From NCBI GenBank assembly GCA_016218095.1, contig JACREV010000019.1:1-25825 (forward strand): a stretch of 25,825 nucleotides of DNA. Direction: 5' to 3'. Within the stretch, counting starts at the first letter, position 1; each line of letters starts with the position of its first letter. This DNA is from Deltaproteobacteria bacterium (GTDB lineage: Bacteria; Desulfobacterota; GWC2-55-46). Below are positions 7,616 through 15,956 of the stretch, piece after piece. A program made the translations under genes and the position numbers. The notes under the pieces were generated by a model. It had not been told where the DNA came from and made no database searches. It was given only the letters and a program-made list of their open reading frames with translations.

Positions 7616-8068
7616 ATGGCACAGGCAAAAAAAGGCGACCATGTGAAGGTGCACTACAAGGGCACCCTCGAAGACGGGTCCGAGTTCGACGCATCATTTA
7701 ACCGAGAGCCGATCGAATTCACCCTGGGGGACGGCATGTTGCTCCCCAGGTTCGAACAGGCCGTAGAGGGCATGGACGAGGGCGAGACGAGGAATATAAG
7801 GATCCCGGCAGACGAGGCCTACGGGCCGTACTTCCAGGACCTTGTGATAGAGTTCGAAAAGGAGCAGTTCCCGCCCGACCTCGACCCGAGGATAGGCGAG
7901 CACCTCGAGCTCCAGCAGGAGGACGGGTCCTCGACCGTCGTAAAGATAGTGAATATCTCCGGCGATAAGGTAAGCCTGGACGCGAACCATCCGCTCGCGG
8001 GCAAGGACCTCCTCTTTGAGATAAAGCTCCTGGCCGTAAACACATGTTGCGGAGGCCATTCGCACTGA
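7616..8068 (+). CDS. slyD: FKBP-type peptidyl-prolyl isomerase, SlyD-like
   Basis: The 150-residue protein has the FKBP half-domain at about 5-75 (DHVKVHYKGTLEDGSEFDAS, MLLPRFEQAVEGMDEGE, PADEAYGPY). An insert-in-flap chaperone segment follows (about 76-120, EFEKEQFPPDLDPRIGEHLE), then the closing strand with the SlyD hallmark DANHPLAGKDLLFEIKL. The tail ends CCGGHSH, a very short version of the Cys/His metal-binding tail of E. coli SlyD. Role: cytosolic proline isomerisation and chaperoning, possibly nickel handling. An ideal AAGGAGG lies 7 nt before ATG. Single gene with its own terminator. Confidence 0.92.
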   Translation: MAQAKKGDHVKVHYKGTLEDGSEFDASFNREPIEFTLGDGMLLPRFEQAVEGMDEGETRNIRIPADEAYGPYFQDLVIEFEKEQFPPDLDPRIGEHLELQQEDGSSTVVKIVNISGDKVSLDANHPLAGKDLLFEIKLLAVNTCCGGHSH

Positions 8069-8080
8069 GGCCTTAATCGG

Positions 8081-8110
8081 CGCGCGCGGCCGCATGGCCG
8101 CGCGCGTTTT
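8081..8110 (+). terminator. Terminator after the slyD-like gene
   Basis: Perfect 11-bp stem CGCGCGCGGCC/GGCCGCGCGCG with loop GCAT, followed by TTTT-G-TT, 12 bp after the stop codon. Confidence 0.85.
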
Positions 8111-8175
8111 GTTACGGAGTATAAGCATACCTGCGTTGCCCCCGGGCTTGCAAGCGGGCTATTAACATCCCCCGA

Positions 8176-8904
8176 TCATCCTTCCGTTTCATTTTTGCCG
8201 TATAACTTTCGCTCACAATCGGGACAGATGCTATGACTGAACGATGCTTCCGAGTGTTCTTCTATGTATTTTTCAATTCGAACCCACTGCCCTTTATCAT
8301 TGCGGATCCTCTTGCAGTAGGCACATACAGGCAATAGCCCGCTCAGGGTCTTTACCTTCTCCAATGCGCTTTGAAGCTCATCAATAAGCCTTGTTTTATC
8401 CTCTTCTGCTTTTTTCCTTTCGGTTATATCTTCCATCGCAAGCAGTATAAGGTCTGGTCGGGCACCCTGCTGTCGAATCTTACGAGCGTTTAGCAAAAGC
8501 AGGCGCTTACCCAATCTTGGAAAATCGTGAATTACCTCATAATCATTAAATTGAAAATTCTGAGGAATAATTCTTTCCAACAGTATGCGTAAAGAAGGTA
8601 TATCCCATTGTCTGTCATTGATTTCGTATAGAATTCGTCCTTCAACGTCCCCGGGGTTCATTTCGAACAGCTTATAAAAGGCTGGATTTGCAGTTACAAT
8701 TCTCAGGCCCTTATCTACGATGATCAAAGGCTCTCGAACAGTTTGGACGATCCCTTCTGCCCGAACCCGCGCATTGTTTAATATTTGGAATATGTGCCGG
8801 CTCATTTCCTCCAGCTTATCAGCGCTTATTCCCAATACACGGAGCTCTTCTATCCGTTGTTTGAGTTCAGCAAGATCGTCAAGTTCTTCCTTTGGAAGTG
8901 CCAT
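8176..8904 (-). CDS. PAS-domain protein with C-terminal four-cysteine (zinc-type) module
   Basis: The protein has 242 residues from ATG 8904 (a GTG six bases upstream is in frame but has no ribosome site; GAGGTGG precedes the ATG). Order: an N-terminal helical segment (4-45), a PAS domain (about 48-165: EPLIIVDKGLRIVTANPAF, then MEDITERKKAEE), a short coiled coil, and a C-terminal module with VCAYCKRIRNDKGQW, IEKYIEEHS and HSICPDCERKLY. Cys194, 197, 227 and 230 form two CxxC pairs, a likely zinc site. No kinase, cyclase or DNA-binding domain is present, so output is unknown; I recall this module at the ends of many PAS or receiver proteins of deltaproteobacteria. The gene is clearly more AT-rich than its neighbours, with different codon use, which suggests transfer. 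It lies 84 bp after ligD on the same strand. Confidence 0.8.
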   Translation of the reverse strand: MALPKEELDDLAELKQRIEELRVLGISADKLEEMSRHIFQILNNARVRAEGIVQTVREPLIIVDKGLRIVTANPAFYKLFEMNPGDVEGRILYEINDRQWDIPSLRILLERIIPQNFQFNDYEVIHDFPRLGKRLLLLNARKIRQQGARPDLILLAMEDITERKKAEEDKTRLIDELQSALEKVKTLSGLLPVCAYCKRIRNDKGQWVRIEKYIEEHSEASFSHSICPDCERKLYGKNETEG

Positions 8905-8988
8905 AACCACCTCATATTAATTTTAAAACTAATCCTATATGGCGCAAGTAACTCCGTTCCGGATATGTTTTCTCAGAAACAGCAAACT

Positions 8989-11475
8989 TCACCCCGGACC
9001 CCCCGTCTTCTCCTTCATATCAGAGGTTATCGTCTGCCGCAGCTCGAAGTACCCTTCCCACGGGTCTTCCTTCAACCCCTTTATCCGTTCCGCCATGTTC
9101 AATACGGTGAAGGAGTCCGCTCGGAGCTCCCCGAGCTCAGCCCATGAAACGGGTGCGGCGACAGGCGCGCCCGTCTTCGCCCTCGTCGAATACGGCTCGA
9201 TCGCCGTGGAGCCCCGGTTGTTCCTCATGTAATCGATGTAGATCTTATCGGTCCTCCTCGCCTTTGTCATGATGGAGGTGAACCTCTCCGGGAGCCCCCT
9301 TGCGACGAATCCGGCGAGCGCCTTCGCAAACGCCTTCACCTCGATCCAATCGATGAGGGGCTCTATCGGGACGACCACATGGACGCCCTTGCCTCCGGTA
9401 AGCTTCGGAAAGGACTCGAGCCCGAGTTCCTTGAGGACCGCTCTCAGGAGAAACGCCGCCTCGACGAGCCGCTCCCAGATGACGGACGCGTCGGGGTCCA
9501 TGTCGAATGTGATCCTGTCCGGGAACTCGACCTTCGGCGTCCTCGACCCCCAGGCGTGTATCTCGAGCGTCCCCAACTGGATGAGCCTCAGGAGCCCGTC
9601 AAGGGAACTCACGGCCATGTAATCCTTGACCTCTCCGTCTTCCATTATCGGAACCCGCTCTATGCCCGCGGGGACGGATTTATCGGCATGCTTCTGAAAG
9701 AAGCACCCCCTGTCGTAGCCCTCGGGACAGCGCACGAGCGTAAGGGGGCGGCCTTCGATGTGGCGGAGCATCCGGACTCCCACGAGCTCGTAATATTCGA
9801 CGAGGCGTTTTTTTGTAATTTTGTCTTCGGGGTAGAAGACCCTCTCCGGGTTTGTAAGATGGACGAACGGGGCCTCTGTCTTTTTTTCAGTCCTCTCTAT
9901 CGTAACCTCTGTCCAGTCTTTGTCAGGCCTTAGCCCCTGGAACGAGGCCTGCCGGAGTATTCCGTCGCGCGTCCATTCGCTGAACTCGACCTCAACGACG
10001 AGCTTCGGCGTTATCCATGCCACGTCGCGCGCCTCAGCGCCTGTTGGAGGGTCGGCGAAAGGCGGCCCGGCGCCTCCGAGGAAGCGCATCTCGTCGAACA
10101 GGGATTTAAGCGACGCTTCGTTAAACCCCGTGCCTACGCGGCCGCAGTAGACGAGCCGTCCCTCTTCGTCGTGCGCGCCGACAAGGAGCGCGCCGAACCC
10201 CGCCCTTTTGCCTCCGGAGAGCGTATACCCGCCGATGACGAACTCCTGCCTCAAGCGGCACTTTGTTTTAATCCACTCACGACTCCTCCCCTGCCTGTAA
10301 GGCGAGGAGCGCGCCTTCGCAATCACCCCTTCGATTGAAAGGGCGCAGGCTCGCTCGAAAAAGGCCCTGCCGTCTCCTTCGAAGTGGTCGCCGTATCTTA
10401 CATTCAAAAAGTCCTTCGCGTGCGCCCTCAAAATGGCCTTCAGGAGCGCCTTGCGCTCAAAGAGCGGGGTCCCCCTTAGATAGTACCCGTTGTAGTAGAC
10501 GATATCGAAGACGATATACGAGAGGTCTTCATCGTGCCCGAGGCTCAAGGAGTTCTGCAGGTCGCTAAAGCCGGTCGTGCCGTCGGGCTTGAGATACACG
10601 GCCTCGCCGTCGAGCCATGCGGTCTGCACGCGGAGCCTTGAGAGGGAGCTCGCGATGGAAGGGAACTTCGCGGTCCAGTCGTTGCCGCCCCTCGTGAATA
10701 GACAAACATCCCCGTCGATTATACGGGCGAGCAGCCTGTAGCCGTCGTACTTTATCTCGAAGAGCCAGTCGCCTTTTGAGGGGGGTGAGTCCGCAAGATA
10801 CGCAAGCTCGGGAAATAGCCTTAAGGGCATCGGAACTTTTACGGCGTTTATCTCAGGCATGTCCGAGGGGACAAGGGATGGGATTTCTTTGGAGGTCCAC
10901 ACGCCCCGGCCTTCCGCGACATCTTCTATCGCAAGACCGCTTAAGACGCTCAAGGGGAGGTCGGCTGTGATGTCGCCGTCCCTCCGGGCCTCTGCGTCCG
11001 CCTCTTTAATGAGGACCCATTCGTCTTTTTCTTCATCCTGTTTTATAAGCCGGACGAGCGCCCACGCGCCCTTGAGTTTCCGGCCTTCGAGGATGAACTT
11101 GAGCTCCCCTTTACGGTATCCCTCATGAGGGTCGACTAAAGGTATCCAGAACCCCCTGTCCCAGAGGATGACCTTTCCCGCGCCGTATTCGCCTTTCGGG
11201 ATTACGCCTTCGAAGCCGCCGTATTCGATGGGGTGGTCCTCGACATGGATTGAGAGGCGTTTGTCCGCGGGGTCGAGTGACGGGCCTTTCGGGATAGCCC
11301 AGCTTTTGAGCGTGCCGTCGAGTTCGAGACGGAGGTCGTAGTGGAGCGCCCTTGCAGAGTGCTTCTGGACGACGAAGATACCGCCTGCCGTATTTCCTTC
11401 GCCGCCCTCCGGCTCAGGGGTCTTTTTGAAGTCGCGTCTTTTGCGGTAGCCGCCGAGCCTCCCTTCTTCAGCCAT
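8989..11475 (-). CDS. ligD: Multifunctional ATP-dependent DNA ligase D (NHEJ)
   Basis: The 828-residue protein has the complete three-domain order of Pseudomonas LigD (about 840). A 3'-phosphoesterase spans about 30-160 (FVVQKHSARALHYDLRLELD, HPIEYGGFEGVIPKGEYGAG). The ligase spans about 220-525: adenylation motif KYDGYR with Lys242, then LDGEAVY, SIEGVIAKARSSPYRQGR and the OB-fold motif WIKTKCRLRQEFVIGGYT. A primase-polymerase spans about 537-828 (LTNPERVFYPEDKITK, FFQKHADKS, the metal-binding TFDMDPD around 656-662, TGGKGVHVVVPI). It cleans, fills and seals double-strand breaks held by Ku. Its ATG overlaps the ku stop by one base (TGATG), so the two are translationally coupled. The AAGGGC just upstream lies inside ku. 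Confidence 0.97.
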   Translation of the reverse strand: MAEEGRLGGYRKRRDFKKTPEPEGGEGNTAGGIFVVQKHSARALHYDLRLELDGTLKSWAIPKGPSLDPADKRLSIHVEDHPIEYGGFEGVIPKGEYGAGKVILWDRGFWIPLVDPHEGYRKGELKFILEGRKLKGAWALVRLIKQDEEKDEWVLIKEADAEARRDGDITADLPLSVLSGLAIEDVAEGRGVWTSKEIPSLVPSDMPEINAVKVPMPLRLFPELAYLADSPPSKGDWLFEIKYDGYRLLARIIDGDVCLFTRGGNDWTAKFPSIASSLSRLRVQTAWLDGEAVYLKPDGTTGFSDLQNSLSLGHDEDLSYIVFDIVYYNGYYLRGTPLFERKALLKAILRAHAKDFLNVRYGDHFEGDGRAFFERACALSIEGVIAKARSSPYRQGRSREWIKTKCRLRQEFVIGGYTLSGGKRAGFGALLVGAHDEEGRLVYCGRVGTGFNEASLKSLFDEMRFLGGAGPPFADPPTGAEARDVAWITPKLVVEVEFSEWTRDGILRQASFQGLRPDKDWTEVTIERTEKKTEAPFVHLTNPERVFYPEDKITKKRLVEYYELVGVRMLRHIEGRPLTLVRCPEGYDRGCFFQKHADKSVPAGIERVPIMEDGEVKDYMAVSSLDGLLRLIQLGTLEIHAWGSRTPKVEFPDRITFDMDPDASVIWERLVEAAFLLRAVLKELGLESFPKLTGGKGVHVVVPIEPLIDWIEVKAFAKALAGFVARGLPERFTSIMTKARRTDKIYIDYMRNNRGSTAIEPYSTRAKTGAPVAAPVSWAELGELRADSFTVLNMAERIKGLKEDPWEGYFELRQTITSDMKEKTGGPG

Positions 11476-12311
11476 CAGCCCTTGGCCGCCTTCTTCTGTC
11501 TCGGTTGTCTCGCCGCTTCAGCCTCTTGAACGCTCTTCTTCAAGAGCGACATGAGGTCGATGACCTCGCCACGCGCGGGGAGCGCCGGGGGGGCCTCTTT
11601 CGCGGCCCCGGTCTCTCCGGCCTCTATCTTCCTTTTTATGTAGCCCTCGAGCTCCTCCCTGTACGTGTCGCGGTACTTCGAGGGGTCCCAATCAGAGGCC
11701 ATGCCTTTGACGAGCTTTTCCGCCATCTCGAGCTCTTTCTCCGTGACCCCGGCGGCATCAAGGTCTTCGGAGGGGAACTCCAGGTCTTCGGCCCCCTTGA
11801 GCCCTTCCGCGTACCTCAAGAGGTCGAGCACCAGGACCTTCCCGTACGGCATGACGACGCCGATGTACTCTTTAGTATGTATTACGACGCGGGCGACCCC
11901 GGCCTTTCCTGTGCGTTTTAGCGTTTCGCGCAAAAGCGCGTACCCTTTCGCGGCCTTCTTTATAGGCGCGAGGTAATATGGTTTTTCGAAATAGACAGGG
12001 TGTATGCGCTTTGCGTCGACGAAGTCGATTATCTCGACGGTCTGGGTCGCCTCGGGGTTGGCGTTCTTGAAGTCCTCGTCGCTCAAGACCACGTAGCGCC
12101 CCTCCTCGTACTCGTAGCCCTTTACGAGGTCGGTTGGCGCCACCTCCTCGCCGGTCGTCTTGTTGAACCTCTTGTACCCGACCGGCGAGAGGTCGCGTTT
12201 ATCCAGGAGGTTGAAGGATATCTTCTCCTCCCCCTTTTCGGCCGTATAGAGGCCGACAGGGATGTTGACGAGGCCGAAGCTTATGGTGCCTTTCCAGATC
12301 GCGTGTGGCAT
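11475..12311 (-). CDS. ku: Bacterial Ku DNA end-binding protein (NHEJ)
   Basis: The 278-residue protein, usual for the family, forms a homodimeric ring that threads onto broken DNA ends and recruits LigD. Family features: the opening AIWKGTISFGLVNIPVGLYT (residues 4-23), the core VGYKRFNKTTGEEV, YYLAPIKKAAKGYALLRETL and VVMPYGKVLVLDLLRYAE, then MASDWDPSKYRDTYREELEGY. The C-terminal tail is basic (RQPRQKKAAKG), as in Ku proteins that need it for LigD contact or DNA retention. ATG 12311 with AAAGGAC about 5 nt upstream; only 15 nt separate it from the nirS stop, and it shares a 1-nt overlap with ligD. It is probably transcribed from the nirS promoter unless a start site lies inside nirS. Confidence 0.97.
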   Translation of the reverse strand: MPHAIWKGTISFGLVNIPVGLYTAEKGEEKISFNLLDKRDLSPVGYKRFNKTTGEEVAPTDLVKGYEYEEGRYVVLSDEDFKNANPEATQTVEIIDFVDAKRIHPVYFEKPYYLAPIKKAAKGYALLRETLKRTGKAGVARVVIHTKEYIGVVMPYGKVLVLDLLRYAEGLKGAEDLEFPSEDLDAAGVTEKELEMAEKLVKGMASDWDPSKYRDTYREELEGYIKRKIEAGETGAAKEAPPALPARGEVIDLMSLLKKSVQEAEAARQPRQKKAAKG

Positions 12312-12326
12312 TTATGTCCTTTAAAA

Positions 12327-14066
12327 TTAATAAACATCGTTCTTCGTGTTGTAGACATTGAACTTGCCGGTTGGCGTGATGAGGCGCTTATCCTTAATGA
12401 CCGCCTTTAGCTTCCTCGTCTTGTCGTCTATGACGACGACAGCGGACTCCTTGTCCTTTGCCCGCCATACCGAGAACCATATCTCGTCCCCGGCCTTGTT
12501 GTACTCGCCGTGCACTACCCTCATGGGGCCGGGAAGCCCCGACCACTTCCCTACTTGAATTATATCATATCCCTTGTCGAGGTTTTTTATGTCCCAGACC
12601 GCGACGGTCGAGTTGAACTTTTCGTCCGGGTTCAAGGGGGTGTCCACCCAGAGATTGCTCGACTTCGGGTGGGTCTTTACAAAGAGCGCGCCTCCGCCCT
12701 GCCCCTTGAGCTTGCGGACAACCTTCCACGCGTTCTCCTTGTGCTTTATCGGATCGGTGCCTATGAGGACGACGGTATCGTCCCCGAGGTGAGGGGTCGC
12801 CCAGACAGGGCCGTAGAGCGGGTCTACGAAGTTCGCGCCCCTGCCCGGGTGCGGCTTTACGCCGACCTCTATGAGTGATACGAGCTTGTCTTCTTTCGTG
12901 TCCACGACCGCTATCTTGTTCGATGTGTTCGCGGCGACAAGGAAGTACCTGCCCGTTGAGTCGAGCCCGCCGTCGTGGAGGAACGGGGCGGCGTCGATCG
13001 AGGTTATCTTGAGGTTCACGAGGTCAGAGTAGTCGACCATCATGATCTTCCCGGTCTCCTTGGCGCTCACGATGAACTCGGGGTGGAACTTCGAGGCGAC
13101 GATGGACGCTACCCTCGGCTCGGGGTGGTACTCCTGGGTATCCACCGTGACGCCTCGGGTCGAGACGACCTTGAGGGGTTTAAGCGTCTCCGCCTCCATG
13201 ATGACGAACTGCGGCGGCCAGTAGGAGCCGGCTATCGCGTACTTGTCCTCGTAGCCCTTGTACTTGGAGGTCTCGACGGAGCGCGCCTCGAGCCCTATCT
13301 TTATTTCCGCGACATTGTCCGGGACCTCCATCCAGAGGTCTATGAGGTTTACCCTCGCGTCCCTGCCTATCACATAGAGGTATCTGCCGGATGCCGACAT
13401 GCGGGAGATGTGTACCGCGTAGCCGGTCTTCACGATGTTCACTATCTTCTTCGTGTTGCCGTCTATGAGCGCGACCTGGCCCGAGTCCCGTAATGTAAGA
13501 GAGAAGAGGTTGTCGAGGTCGAGGTCGTTCATTTTTTTCTTTGGCCTCGCCTCGACCGGGACGATGACCTTCCGCGATGCCTCCATCTCTTTAAGCCCGA
13601 ACTCCGGCGGCTCCGGAGGGGTCTGCTGTATGTAGCGGGCCATTACGTCGACCTCTTCATGCGTAAGCTCCCCGGAGGTCCCCCAATTGGGCATCCCGGC
13701 CGGAGAGCCGTAGTTGATTATAGCTTCCAGGTTCTCTGTCCCGAGCGGTATCGTAGTCTCCGGTGTTAGCGGCTTTCCGGTCGCGCCCTTACGCAAGACG
13801 CCGTGGCACCCGGCGCACCTCTCGAAGTATACCTGCTTGCCCTTCTGGAAGTCGGCCTCGGATATCATCGGGGCCTTGGGGTTTATGTCCCTGTGCATCT
13901 CGACCTGGCCCAACGGGGACTTCCCGCCCGCCTCGTATTCTGCGGACGGCTTTCCCTCCTCGTGCTCGGGGGGCGCGGACTTCTGGCCAATGGCTACGAT
14001 AGGGACAATGACGAGCGGGACCGTAAACAGGAAGGCTAGGATGAAGACGGCGCGGGCGTATCTCAC
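12327..14066 (-). CDS. nirS: Cytochrome cd1 nitrite reductase (NO-forming)
   Basis: From GTG 14066 the protein has 579 residues (Pseudomonas NirS 560-570). It matches NirS throughout: a c-type heme domain with FERCAGCHGVLRKGATGKPL (CxxCH at about 84-88) and GSPAGMPNWGTSG, then an eight-bladed d1-heme propeller with TGYAVHISRMSASGRYLYVI (proximal His), VDTQEYHPEPRVA and FLHDGG (active-site His region), PHPGRGANF, and the conserved end TPTGKFNVYNT. It reduces nitrite to NO in the periplasm. The N-terminus is a signal or anchor (RYARAVFILAFLFTVPLVIV). GTG 14066 is chosen because AAGGAGG lies 4 nt upstream; the longer frame to 14234 adds unrelated sequence. The d1-heme genes (nirF, nirDLGH, nirJ, nirE) are not in the window. 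It leads the nirS-ku-ligD unit. Confidence 0.96.
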   Translation of the reverse strand: MRYARAVFILAFLFTVPLVIVPIVAIGQKSAPPEHEEGKPSAEYEAGGKSPLGQVEMHRDINPKAPMISEADFQKGKQVYFERCAGCHGVLRKGATGKPLTPETTIPLGTENLEAIINYGSPAGMPNWGTSGELTHEEVDVMARYIQQTPPEPPEFGLKEMEASRKVIVPVEARPKKKMNDLDLDNLFSLTLRDSGQVALIDGNTKKIVNIVKTGYAVHISRMSASGRYLYVIGRDARVNLIDLWMEVPDNVAEIKIGLEARSVETSKYKGYEDKYAIAGSYWPPQFVIMEAETLKPLKVVSTRGVTVDTQEYHPEPRVASIVASKFHPEFIVSAKETGKIMMVDYSDLVNLKITSIDAAPFLHDGGLDSTGRYFLVAANTSNKIAVVDTKEDKLVSLIEVGVKPHPGRGANFVDPLYGPVWATPHLGDDTVVLIGTDPIKHKENAWKVVRKLKGQGGGALFVKTHPKSSNLWVDTPLNPDEKFNSTVAVWDIKNLDKGYDIIQVGKWSGLPGPMRVVHGEYNKAGDEIWFSVWRAKDKESAVVVIDDKTRKLKAVIKDKRLITPTGKFNVYNTKNDVY

Positions 14067-14173
14067 TGGGCCTCCTTGGCATGTGAATAAGGGTATGCGA
14101 ATCCGGGCTGTCAGCGCGGCTTTCAAGGGCCAAAAGACGCTTTTTGATGCCGCTCTACGCCCCTTTAAGGATA

Positions 14174-14201
14174 ACTCTAAACCGGAATTTGGCGCTGTCA
14201 A
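14174..14201 (-). promoter_or_regulatory. Candidate nirS promoter
   Basis: On the minus strand TTGACA (14201-14196), a 16-bp spacer and TAGAGT (14179-14174) would start transcription near 14167, about 100 nt before the nirS GTG. I searched by eye for an FNR/NNR-type TTGAT-N4-ATCAA site in 14,067-14,340 and saw none. Confidence 0.45.
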
Positions 14202-14276
14202 GCAAAGTTCCCCCTCTGAACCCCTTGAAATCACCTGAAAAAGGCCTGGCTTGCAAAAAAGCCGTGAGTAATGCGA

Positions 14277-14321
14277 TTATAACTTCACTGTCACATTACC
14301 TTAACAATCCCCGTTTAGAAT
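14277..14321 (+). promoter_or_regulatory. Pho-box-type promoter of the four-Cys/porin/pstS cluster
   Basis: Three 7-bp half-sites with an 11-bp period: TTATAAC (14277-14283), CTGTCAC (14288-14294) and CCTTAAC (14299-14305). They are followed by TAGAAT (14316-14321) as -10. There is no -35 hexamer; the last half-site sits where PhoB boxes sit in activated promoters. CTGTCAC is one base from the E. coli half-site CTGTCAT. The predicted start near 14328 gives a 23-nt leader with GAGGAG. Confidence 0.7.
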
Positions 14322-14350
14322 GGGCTCAAATAAAACGAGGAGAAAAGAGT

Positions 14351-14527
14351 ATGAACTGTCCGTATCTTGAAAAGGGAAAGGTCGAGATGTGCGCCGCATC
14401 AATCACGCTGCTTGCGCCGTCTGTCGAGGAGACCGAGGAGTACTGCTCAACCGAGGAGCACTACAGGTGCCCGATGCTCTTGAGCCACGTCCTCCGGTCA
14501 GGCGCCGCGAACGAATACCGCAATTGA
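14351..14527 (+). CDS. Small four-cysteine protein A (58 aa), unknown function
   Basis: The 58-residue protein is not a family I can name. It starts MNCPYLEKGKVEMC and contains EEYCSTEEHYRCPML. Its cysteines are at 3, 14, 32 and 40, giving C-x10-C-x17-C-x7-C, a pattern that suggests a zinc or iron-sulfur site; no signal peptide or membrane segment. A second protein with the same pattern is encoded at 17846-18016. The start is ATG 14351 with GAGGAG 8 nt upstream; the open frame reaches back to 14144, but that stretch holds the promoter. It is the first gene after a Pho-box-type promoter and lies 35 bp before the porin gene, so it is likely induced by phosphate limitation. Confidence 0.8.
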   Translation: MNCPYLEKGKVEMCAASITLLAPSVEETEEYCSTEEHYRCPMLLSHVLRSGAANEYRN

Positions 14528-14562
14528 AGTAACTTCAAAATAAAGAAGGAGGAGTAACAGGG

Positions 14563-15738
14563 ATGAAAAGAAAGCTGTTTATGGTTCTGGGTGCGGCCGC
14601 CATCGGCCTTGCTACAGCGAGCGGAGCGCAGGCCGAGTTCGCCTTCGGCGAAGAGACAAAGGGAATAACGCTTACCAGCAACGAATCAGATCTGAACATC
14701 AGGGTAAGGCTCCAGCCGAGGTTCGACTTCGGCGACCTCGTAAAATCAGAGGACGGCAGGTCCTATGAGAGCGAATCCGACCTTTACTTAAGAAGGGTCC
14801 GCCTCGAGATGGGCGGGCACCTCCTTACGAAGACGATAAAGTACAACCTGACGCTTTCGGCCGACAAGTGGGAGCAGACCGGACATACTGACGAGGTCGC
14901 CCTCCTCTACGGGTATGTCGAGTGGGACGCCGACGAGGCCTACTCCTTCCTGGTCGGCAAATACAAGCTCCCGTACTCGAGGGTCTCCCTCACCTCGTCC
15001 TCGAAACAGCTCCTCATAGAGAGGCCCGCCTCTACCGAGGCGGCGAAGAAGGTCTTCGGCGAGACCGACGCATATTACCAGCCGAAAGCGGCGGTCTTCG
15101 GAAAGGCGCTCGAAGGGGTAGTCGCGTATGAAGTCGCCGTAGCCGACGGCTGGCAGAACGGCGAGGATATACACACCGACAGGGCGGTCTTTACCTCCTC
15201 GCCCCTCTATGTTGCGAGGGTCGAGCTCTCCCCTCCGGGCTGGGTAGAAAAATCCAAGAGCGACGCGCACCTCGACAAGGGCCAGCACCTGACCGTCGGG
15301 CTGAACCTCGCCAACCAGTCCTCGATCGAATACGCTGAGAACGGGTACGAGGAAGACAGATCCCTCTGGGGCTTCGATGTCTCGGGACACTATAACAACA
15401 TCACCGCCCAGGCCGAGTATAACGCTTGGGAGGTCGACTCGACGGACCCTTCCATCGGTACATCAAAGCCGAGGGGCTGGTATGTGCAGGCCGGGTACTT
15501 CGTCGACGGCCTGAGCCTTGAGCCTGTGGCGAGATACGAGGTCTACGACCAGAACTCCGAGGCAGACAACAAGGAAGAGAAGAATACGACCCTCGGCGTC
15601 AACTGGTACGGCAAGGGGCACAGCCTCAAGGTCGGGGCCAACTGGGTCCACACCGACTACGACTCCGCGGCAAAGGGCGCGCTCGCGGACGCGGACTCAA
15701 AGGACGTCTATCAGGTCCAGGCGCAGATGTACTTCTAA
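14563..15738 (+). CDS. OprP/OprO-type (phosphate-selective) outer-membrane porin
   Basis: The 391-residue protein has a clear Sec signal peptide (MKRKLFMVLGAAAIGLATAS, cut after GAQA at about 24). The mature part alternates aromatic and charged residues as in a 16-strand beta barrel: LNIRVRLQPRFDF, DLYLRRVRLEMGGHL, KYNLTLSADKW, LVGKYKLPYSRVSLTSS, GWYVQAGYFVDGLSLEPVARYE. It ends QAQMYF, with the terminal Phe used by the barrel-assembly machinery. Porin P family proteins form trimeric channels for phosphate or polyphosphate. Placement between a Pho-type promoter and pstS supports phosphate as substrate; specificity cannot be read from sequence alone. AAGGAGG lies 10 nt before ATG. Confidence 0.85.
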   Translation: MKRKLFMVLGAAAIGLATASGAQAEFAFGEETKGITLTSNESDLNIRVRLQPRFDFGDLVKSEDGRSYESESDLYLRRVRLEMGGHLLTKTIKYNLTLSADKWEQTGHTDEVALLYGYVEWDADEAYSFLVGKYKLPYSRVSLTSSSKQLLIERPASTEAAKKVFGETDAYYQPKAAVFGKALEGVVAYEVAVADGWQNGEDIHTDRAVFTSSPLYVARVELSPPGWVEKSKSDAHLDKGQHLTVGLNLANQSSIEYAENGYEEDRSLWGFDVSGHYNNITAQAEYNAWEVDSTDPSIGTSKPRGWYVQAGYFVDGLSLEPVARYEVYDQNSEADNKEEKNTTLGVNWYGKGHSLKVGANWVHTDYDSAAKGALADADSKDVYQVQAQMYF

Positions 15739-15824
15739 ACAGGCCGCTCCCAAGCCCGTTTGCTTTGTTGCCTTTGTCTCGCATCTGGAGCTTATTTGAA
15801 GCCTGACAACCGAAGTATTTACGG

Positions 15825-15856
15825 ATTTACGGGGAGCCGCCGACCTCCCCGTAAAT
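15825..15856. other. Stem-loop between porin and pstS
   Basis: Perfect 12-bp stem ATTTACGGGGAG/CTCCCCGTAAAT with an 8-base loop and no U-run. A second stem CGGGGCGGG/CCCGCCCCG (15892-15900/15907-15915) lies 30 nt before the pstS ribosome site. I see no Pho-type promoter between porin and pstS, so these may set the porin:PstS ratio by mRNA processing or partial termination. Confidence 0.6.
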
Positions 15857-15956
15857 ACCCCGAAACAAAAGATCGGGGTTCTTCATCCTGCCGGGGCGGG
15901 GTAAAACCCGCCCCGCCTTATAACCTGAAACGATTCATAAAGAAAAAGGAGATGAG

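Noticed and set aside
14067..14234. N-terminal extension of nirS by 56 residues
   Set aside because: GTG 14066 has AAGGAGG 4 nt upstream and is followed directly by a signal sequence; the extension covers the candidate promoter and matches nothing in NirS.
14067..14340. FNR/NNR-type box for nirS
   Set aside because: Searched by eye; only single TTGA-like halves (for example near 14133 and 14223) without a matching second half.
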